The translations under genes and the position numbers were made by a program. This document shows positions 56,788 to 64,000 of a stretch of DNA of 64,000 nucleotides, piece by piece. Every line of letters starts with the position of its first letter. Position 1 is the first letter of the stretch. The DNA comes from Lolium rigidum (Eukaryota; Streptophyta; Magnoliopsida; Poales; Poaceae), in NCBI RefSeq assembly GCF_022539505.1, contig NC_061508.1, positions 32,916,256-32,980,255 on the forward strand. The letters run 5' to 3'. The notes under the pieces are model-generated. The model was not told the origin of the DNA, searched no databases, and worked only from the letters and a program-made list of their open reading frames with translations.

Positions 56788-58204
56788 TGTAAGGGTATAT
56801 TGCCCCTATGTGTGGTTTTGGTAATTAATGACAACCCCTATGCACTAATGTTTTCATTGAGTTTATATGAAGGAATATTCCATAGGTCTTACTTGTATTC
56901 CATGTGTTGGATTCAATTATGAATGCCATGAAGATAAAGATATACCTTGTGTATTGGCATCAAGATCATCGATTTGAAGATATATATGTGATATGATCAA
57001 GAAGAAGAAATGAATATGGAGTTCTTATGTGGAACTCAATATTATCCATGCTCTAGCTTATGTGATAAGCAATGAATGATCAAGATCTTGAGTGCTTGAT
57101 TCCAAGTGAAGAATTCAAGTTATGGCTCTAAGTCGGTGTCATGAAAGTCTCATGAGTTGAGCTATGGTTGACTAAGATTTAGAGCATGCAAACAAATGAA
57201 CAATTCTATATACACCTCAAGATAGTATGATAGAGCATGAGAAGATACAAGGTTGACCAATACAAAGAGTGAAGAATAGATTCAAGATTGGTCAACACAT
57301 GAAGCATGACGAATGTGCCACATGAAGTCATGTGGTATGGTAAGCCTTGTCAATTATGCTTTATGAACTAACCCATCATATATGTGCCCTTGTGTTGTCT
57401 ATGTGGGTTAGGTATCTTTCCATGGGCATGTATCAAAAGTGAGATCTCATATAGCCCATGAGAAGATGACGTCAAGTGGTCATCGTCATCAAGGTCGAGT
57501 TGGACAAGTTCAAGATGAGCATCTCAAGAGGATCACATGCTTGAAGCTTGCCTTCCATTTGGTGATAATGGACAGGTGAAGATGTGCATCAATGGAGCTT
57601 TCCCATCATGGTGTATGGGGGAGCATTTGTGAGTCTTCACGAAGCAACAATGATCAAGTAAGGCATTCCGGCTTGAGTGGAGCTTGAAAAGTTATCAGCA
57701 AGATCAAGCGGGATGCGCAAGGCAAAGGTATGGCCTTGCTAGGTTTCCTTTTTACCGGTCTCAAGGTGGTTGTTGGGAGACCGGGTTATAGGATACATAG
57801 CCGCACTATCAAGAGGGGCTTTCGGTTGGGTAACTTGATCACATCGTTTTAGGGAGCTCAACCCTTTGCATGCCTTGCATTCCATAAAACTTTTTGCTTC
57901 TTGGTGTTTCTCTGTGTGAGGTTCTTGAGCTTGTTTCTAGCTTTACAACAAGCCCAAGTTCATCGAAAACGGAATCCATATGCATCTTCTATTGCGTTTT
58001 CGAGCTTGGAAGTTTTACCGGTGTCTCTTTTATAGATATGTCAAAACATTCATCTTGTGGTTTTACTCCGTGGGTGTACAATGATGTTTCTATGCATAAA
58101 GTTGTAGGGCTTTTTGTTCTGATTCCAACAAGCCCAAGATCATCGAAATCGGACTCCGGACGCAAAAAGCTATCATGGTTTTTGTAAAACATGTTTTCAT
58201 GATT

Positions 58205-58375
58205 GACCCGGTCTATGGCCTGGTCGGACCAGCTCTCACGCTAGGCGCCCGTGCCTGGCCCGGTCGACCAGCTCTCATGCTAGGCGCCCGGTTCCTGGCC
58301 CGGTCGACCAGCTCTCACGTCGGGCGTCCCAGTGCTTGGCCCGGTCGGACCAACTCTCACGCCGGGCGCACGAAA
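58205..58375 (+). repeat. Imperfect minisatellite within the LTR, four units of about 42 bp
   Basis: The core CCCGGTCGACCAGCTCTCA, followed by GC(T/C)(A/G)GGCGCCCG-type sequence, is repeated four times with drift (units near 58212, 58256, 58298 and 58340). It sits 40-200 bp upstream of the LTR TATA box. Confidence 0.8.
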
Positions 58376-58415
58376 AACTCCCAGATCTGCCCCAAACGGT
58401 CATATTTCGTTTGGC

Positions 58416-58422
58416 TATAAAA
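58416..58422 (+). promoter_or_regulatory. TATA box of the LTR promoter
   Basis: TATAAAA in the context TTTGGCTATAAAAGGGGC. The transcript would start about 30 bases downstream, near 58446, giving a U3 of about 1.65 kb and a long R-U5. Confidence 0.6.
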
Positions 58423-59378
58423 GGGGCTTCTCCCCAACAGTTTTCTAGGGTTCTTGAGCACGTTTTTTACCACCATTGTTGAACCTCTTGAGCTTGCTTC
58501 CTCTCCCTTCCCTCCCATGATTCTTGCTCATTCTTGAGGGATCTAAGAGAGGAGATCTAGATCTACAACCTCCACCAATCCATTTCTCCTCTAAGTGAGG
58601 GGAACTCTTGGGATCTAGATCTTGGAGTCATTTGTTGACTTTCCCCATTGTTCTTCCTCTCCAATCTCATCCTAGCATTTGTTTCTTGGGTGGGATTTGA
58701 GTGTGAAGGATTTGAACACCTCTAGTGTTCTTGCTTTGCATCATTGCATAGTGTTGAGCTCTCCACCACGATTAGTTCAAGTGAGAGACCGTGAGCTTGT
58801 TACTCTTGGAGGGAGACCTCCTAGTTGGCCAGGCGGTTGGTGCTCCGGTGATCTCTTCAAGGAAGATTGTGAAGAGGCCCGGGCTTCTCCTTCGTGGAGC
58901 TTCTGAAGTGGTTGTGGAGCTTGCCATCTCCGGAGCGGAGGAAAAGCTAACCATAAGGAAAGGGCCATTATCCTTCATGGGTGTTGCTCGGAGAATAGGG
59001 TGAGCCTTCGTGGCGCGGGGAATCCTTCGTGGGACCTCCACTCCTCCAAACGTGACGTACCTTCTTGCAAAGGAAGGGAACACGGGAATACATCCTCGTC
59101 TCCGCGTGCCTCGGTTATTTCTATACCCGAGCTCTCTTTCCTTGTGATAGCCATCGTGCTTGAAGTACATATATCTTGCTATCACTTGTGCTACATATAT
59201 CTTGTGCCTATCTTGCTTAGCTCTAGTTGTTACTGTTACACTTAGTTGAGCTTAGCATATTTAGGGTTTGTGCTTGTAAACTAAACGTTAGTTTAATTCC
59301 GCATTCTTACAAGACAAACCCGCAAGAGTTTTTAAACGCCTATTCACCCCCCCTCTAGGCGACATCTCGTCCTTTCCA

Positions 59379-59391
59379 TTGGTATCAGAGC
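59379..59391 (+). other. Primer binding site for initiator tRNA-Met
   Basis: TTGGTATCAGAGC directly follows the LTR. TGGTATCAGAGC is the complement of the 3' end of plant initiator tRNA-Met and typical for Copia elements. Confidence 0.85.
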
Positions 59392-59434
59392 AAGGTCTCT
59401 CCTTGTTTAAGGCTTCACCGCCTTGAGAGTAAAG

Positions 59435-61088
59435 ATGTCGGCTAGTAATATAGTGCACAATGACACAATTATCCTTGATGGCACAAATTATCTTTTGTGG
59501 AGCAATTGCTTGCTTTGTAATCTTAGGACCTTGTGTCTAAATATAGAGCAATTTATAGATGTAGGTTTTTCTCCTCCGATGGATCCTCAAAATCTATCTT
59601 TAGAGGATGAGAAAAAGTTACATCTTGAAGCTCAAGTATCTAATGAGCTTTTATTCTCCTTGAGACCAGATTTTCGTAGGTTCTTGATATATATAAAGCG
59701 AAAGTCGTCTCATGAGATGTGGATCAAGCTTAAGGAAATGTTTGGTGGATCCATTTCTCATTTGGTCGGTGGTGTCTCCGAGGAGCTCTCTTGCCTTTCA
59801 CATCATGAAGAGCTCCAAGTTGCTTCCACCTCCGGCCGTGATGAGTTCTCATCTTCTTCCACCTCACCAACGTGTAGCAAGACACGAGGTAATGATATGG
59901 TGAGTGGTGAGGAAAATTTCAATGTTGATATTGTGCTCAATAGTGATGATTCTTCATCTCTATCCCATTGCAATGCTTCCTCTTTGGACTTAAACACATC
60001 TAGCATTGAAAATAATCTACATGCTTGTGTTGATAGTCCTTGCATATCATGTGTGAATTGCTTACATAGATCTCATGATGATATGCTTGTCTTGTCTTGT
60101 TTCCATAATCAAAATGCTTCTGTTCCCTCTAGTTGTTTGTTGACTAACAATGTAGAGGAAACCTAACACTCTATGGATCAAGACACGATTTCAAATGAGG
60201 ATTCAATAATATCTTCATCTTCACCCTCCGGTATGCACATGTGCCTTATGGCAAATGGATCAAAGGTATCTCCTACTTTAACTCCTAACACATCCTCTAA
60301 CGATGAGAGTGATGATGATGATAATGATGAAGAATATAATACCTTGTTGCATGATATGGGAATGGTATATGCTTCTCTCCATGGTAATAAAGAAGCTCGT
60401 GCTAATCTCGAACACTCTATGGAAACCTTAAATAAATACAAGGAAACCATAGTGGAGTTAGAGTCTCATATTGAAAATAGGAGACTAAGAGTATTTCTCC
60501 TCAAGCAAGAGCTAAAAGATGAGAAGCTTACTAACTTTATGCTTACACAAAAAATTGAATCCTATGAGCCTGAAAATGAAAAATCTATTGTTGATGCTTG
60601 TGCTACTAACTCTACTTCTTGTGAAGCATCTATCTTAAAGGAGAATGTTGAGCTAAGGGCTCAACTTGATTGGCTAACTAGCAATTGTAGGGAATTGGAA
60701 GAAAGCAATAAAACGCTCTCACACTCTCTTGAGGATATCCTAACCTCCTACGATGAGCTAAAGTTAGCTCATGAGGCTAGTATCACTAAGGTAACATCTT
60801 GTGAGCCTCATGTGGACATTAGCACAATCTCTACTACAAATGCTATATTTCCATGTGCTAGTCCTTGTAATCCACCTAGTCAAACTATTGATACACCTTG
60901 TGTTGGATTACTTGCCTTGCCTTGTTGCTCTAACAATGAAGCTTCTACTTCCTCTAGTACTTGTATTTCTACTAACCATGTAGAGGAAATCAAAGAGCTC
61001 GAGGCCCAAGTCCTTTGTTTGAAGAAAGACTTGGAAAAGCGTCATGAAGGGAAATCCGCACTTGACAAGATGCTAAGTGTGCAACATT
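59435..61088 (+). pseudogene. Copia-type gag with a long coiled-coil extension, one nonsense codon, truncated
   Basis: The ATG at 59435 starts MSASNIVHNDTIILDGTNYL. ILDGTNYLLWSN and KRKSSHEMWIKLKEMFGGS are the capsid-type gag motifs of Copia elements (UBN2-like). The frame stops with TAA at 60164-60166 but continues in the same frame (HSMDQDTISNEDS) through an acidic stretch and then helical blocks with Leu/Glu/Lys pattern (LNKYKETIVELESHIENRR, IKELEAQVLCLKKDLEKRH), likely coiled coils. Coding ends at about 61088, where a reverse LTR is inserted; the further codons to 61201 belong to that LTR. No zinc knuckle, protease, integrase or polymerase is seen. In intact relatives gag forms the particle that packages the RNA. 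Confidence 0.75.
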
Positions 61089-62310
61089 TAGGGATTCGTT
61101 GCATAGAAAACAAAAAATTTCCTACCGCGAACACACAATCCAAGCCAAGATGCAATCTAGAAGACGGTAGCAACGAGGGGATTATCGAGTCTCACCCTTG
61201 AAGAGATTCCAAAGCCTACAAGATGAGGCTCTTGTTGCTGCGGTAGACGTTCACTTGCCGCTTGCAAAAGCGCGTAGAAGATCTTGATCACGGCGCCACG
61301 AACGGGCAGCACCTCCGTACTCGGTCACACGTTCGGTTGTTGATGAAGACGACGTCCACCTCCCCGTTCCAGCGGGCAGCGGAAGTAGTAGCTCCTCTTG
61401 AATCCGACAGCACGACGGCGTGGTGTCGGTGGTGGTGGAGAAAACCGGCGGAGCTTCGCTAAGCGTGCGGAATGTGGTGGAGGAGAGAGGCCGCTAGGGT
61501 TTGGGAGAGGGGGGCGCCGGCCACTAAGGGGTGCGGCCACCTTGTGGTCTTTGGGTGGCCGGCCCCCTCCCCTTGGCCCTCATTATATAGGTGGAACACC
61601 CAAGAGTTGGTCTACAAGTCTTCGAATAAGACCCCAAACCAAAACCTTCCATAACACATGAAACCTACCCAAGCTAGGACTCACACTAGAGGTGGGATTC
61701 CCACCCTTCCTTGGGAGGGGGTGGCCGGCCCCCCTTGGGGAGTCCACTTGGGACTCCTCCCCCTTTAGGGTTGGCCGGCCATGGAGGTGGAGTCCCTCCG
61801 GGACTCCGCCTTCCTTAGTGGTTTCTTCCGGACTTTTCTAGAACCTTCTAGAACCTTCCATAGAACCTTCCGGATCATTTTAAATCTTATAAAATGACTT
61901 CCTATATATGAATCTTATTCTCCGGACCATTCCGGGACTCCTCGTGATGTCCGGGATCTCATCCGGGACTCCGAACAAATATTCGAACTCCATTCCATAT
62001 TCAAGTTCTACCATTTCAACATCCAACTTTAAGTGTGTCACCCTACGGTTCGTGAACTATGCGGACATGGTTGAGTACTCACTCCGACCAATAACCAATA
62101 GCGGGATCCGGAGATCCATAATGGCTCCCACATATTCAACGATGACTTTAGTGATCGAATGAACCATTCACATACGATACCAATTCCCTTTGTCACGCGA
62201 TATTTTACTTGTCCGAGGTTTGATCATCGGTATCACACTATACCTTGTTCAACCTCGTCTCCTGACAAGTACTCTTTACTCGTACCGTGGTATGTGGTCT
62301 CTTATGAACT
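61089..62310 (-). repeat. Reverse Copia-type LTR (Angela/WIS/BARE-like), truncated
   Basis: On the plus strand it begins TAGGGATTCGTTGCATAG. Read on the minus strand the LTR would therefore end ...CTATGCAACGAATCCCTA, which I recognise from abundant Triticeae Copia LTRs. The sequence continues through a GC-rich GGCCGGCC segment (61500-61800) and TTCTAGAACCTTCTAGAACC to CTCTTATGAAC, where the LINE tail interrupts it. The family name is from memory and may be wrong, but LTR identity is fairly firm. No frame in it is a gene. Confidence 0.5.
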
Positions 62311-64000
62311 TTTTTTTTGTGGGTAAAAGTGAACTTTATTACTCAATAGGACTTACAATCAGGTCCGCCTCGAGGAACTTCCGAAGACATTCAGGCCCCG
62401 AGCTCACCCATGTAACCGTTCTACTATGTTGCCTTGCAAAATTTGCGAGACAATCGCTAGCCCTATTTTGTATACGGTCCACTTTTACAACAGAAATAGT
62501 ACGATTTGAATTAACTAAAGCTTTAATCTCCTGAATAAGAAACGAAAACGCCGATCGGTCCAGTGATGATTTGTTGATAGCATCCACCAGTCCAATGCAG
62601 TCGAGCTCCACCACCAAAGGTTTAGTACTCCATTGTAAGGCCAAGGCAACGCCCTCTCGCATGCATGAACCTCAGCTTCAAGCGCCTCATTACAACTTTG
62701 TAATTGACGACAGGCGGAAAAAATAACCTGCCCATGCTCATCTCGTAAAAGCATACCAGCACCCGCTGAGCCATCCTCTATGCGATAAGAGCCATCGCAA
62801 TTCAGTTTCACCCATCCAGCGGCAGGGTTAGACCAGCAAGCTTCTTCTTTTCTTCGACCCGTGGCCTCTGGTTTCAAATTCAGAGAGCCCAAGATTTGTT
62901 TTCCACGCAACATCTCTTCTGTGGTAAGTTCCCGAGCTTGTCGGTACGAGCGCAAGTAGCTGATCAAAAATCTCTTAGAGCCTTCAGTAGATGGTAGTGG
63001 CTTTGAATGAGTAGCCTCATTATGAGCGTGCCATGTCCTCCAGGCAATAAGCAGAATTGCATCTACCATTGATGGTTGTGCTGATGTGATTACAGAATGA
63101 AGCCACGTACCATCTTGAACACGTAGTTCATCCAACCTCGGAATGTGCCATACATCCGACATTGCCGACCAAAGATGATTTGCATGTGGGCATGAGAATA
63201 GTGCATGTTGAGTATCCTCCATTGCCGAGCCACAAATTAGGCATGTTCCAGTAACTTTAATACCTCTAGATTTCTTGTTCAGCTCTGTGGCCAACGCATT
63301 GGAAGCAGCTTTCCATGCAAAGGTTTTAACTTTAGGAGGGACGTTGGCCTTCCATATCTTCTGCCAACAAACATCATCTCCCTCAGGCCTCGAACTCGAA
63401 GCAGCAAAATTACATTGAATCGGCAGTTGAGTGAAAGCTAAACGATAAGCACTTCGAACAGAAAAGATACCGGTCTTCTCTGGTTGCCGAGGCAAGGACA
63501 TCATCAAAACGGAAAGCAGGTTTAATACTGAGAATAACCTCCGCATCAATTGGGTTAAAGGTTCGGCGAACCAATTCTATCCTCCACTGTCCGCTGGTAT
63601 CCAATAGTTCCGATACCCACCGCAGCCGAGAACTGCGACGAGGTGATAAAACCTTCATGTAAGACTGGCGTGGAAGCCAACTATCTCGCCATATCCTGAT
63701 GCTCCGTCCATTACCAACTCTCCAGACAACACCCTTTTTAAGTAATTCCAATCCATATGCAATTGCCGTCCAAGTAGAGGACGGGTTTCCGGTAAACACC
63801 GTATCAATTAGATCGCCATTTGGGTGATATCGAGCACGTAGTACCCTTGCACACAAGCTATTGGGAAAATTGATCAGCCTCCATGCTTGACGTGCCAACA
63901 GGGACTGATTGAATAGTCTCATATCCTTAAAACCCATGCCACCTTGTGATTTAGGACGTAGCAGCCTTGGCCAACCTATCCAATGAATTTTCCTTTTACC
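62311..64000 (-). pseudogene. LINE with zf-RVT and RNase H domains, continues beyond the window
   Basis: The T-run at 62311-62318 is the complement of the poly-A tail. Reading leftwards on the minus strand from the window edge: MGFKDMRLFNQSLLARQAWR and VVWRVGNGRSIRIWRDSWLP (end of the reverse transcriptase region), FSVRSAYRLAF, WKANVPPKVKTFAWKAASNA with CLICGSAMEDTQHALFSCPH (zf-RVT), then WVKLNCDGSYRIEDGSAGAG (RNase H, with the first catalytic Asp). Frameshifts near 63500 and 62660 break the frame, and the last part (LVVELDCIGLVDAINKSS, then RIQNRASDCLANFARQHS) completes RNase H and ends at 62339. The polymerase core lies outside the window. Confidence 0.85.

Larger units (their letters stand above)
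56788..59378 (+). repeat. 5' LTR (2.6 kb) of a Copia-like gag-only retrotransposon
   Basis: The LTR starts TGTAAGGGTATATTGCCCC and ends TCCTTTCCA directly before the primer site. The sequence TGTGTGGTTTTGGTAATTAA near the start and the CTCTAGGCGACATC end are known to me from SIRE/Maximus-type LTRs of grasses. A TATA box and a tandem repeat lie in its right half. Small frames inside it (57894-58187, 58772-59185) are not genes. Confidence 0.65.

Noticed and set aside
1..64000. CRISPR arrays, operons, ribosome binding sites, tRNA or rRNA genes.
   Set aside because: The window is plant nuclear DNA. No spaced identical repeats of CRISPR type and no tRNA clover-leaf or rRNA segment were seen by eye; the tRNA-like words are retrotransposon primer sites.

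Overview
The window is a stretch of a grass nuclear genome, most likely Triticeae (wheat, barley, Aegilops and relatives). That placement rests on the Stowaway and Mutator-type MITEs, the Copia and Gypsy LTRs, the CACTA element and the many broken LINEs, all recognised by family resemblance without a database search. Only two intact single-exon host genes are clear: a Golgi UDP-glucuronate 4-epimerase (minus strand, 5143-6471) and an ATL-type RING-H2 ubiquitin ligase (plus strand, 27101-28378). Nearly all the rest is nested transposable-element sequence.

Layout. 1-3165: Gypsy-like LTR element in reverse, with a tRNA-Asp primer site. 5143-6471: epimerase gene. 6905-7397: MITE-like repeat. About 7700-10142 and 23251-23510: one plus-strand LINE, carrying three MITEs and split in its RNase H domain by a 13.1-kb Mutator-like element (MULE, 10143-23250) flanked by a perfect 9-bp duplication. 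The MULE holds a decayed FAR1-type transposase, a reverse-strand Ulp1-like peptidase pseudogene, a possible B3-like gene, an intact coiled-coil tail-anchored protein gene and three charged or broken captured reading frames, one crossing a 100-N gap. 27101-28378: RING gene. 29381-about 31733: terminus and Ulp1-like gene of a CACTA element. 31980-38245: three LINEs, one inserted into the RNase H region of another. 39477-40978: a Mutator-type MITE, then a Harbinger-like element with a perfect 20-bp TIR, TTA duplication and an open 172-codon frame. 41397-49540: a recent tandem array of a 3.66-kb unit (two full copies and a partial third). 50361-51043: a fold-back Mutator-type element with a perfect 9-bp duplication. 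51556-52988: a second Harbinger-like element with a frameshifted captured gene. 56788-61088: an LTR element with a 2.6-kb LTR and gag but no pol, interrupted by a reverse Copia-type LTR (61089-62310), itself interrupted by a minus-strand LINE that runs off the window end.

The two host genes are not functionally connected to each other as far as the sequence shows. The interest lies in the cargo of the large MULE, in the presence of Ulp1-type peptidases in two unrelated DNA transposon classes, and in the nested insertions, whose order can be read from target duplications and broken frames.
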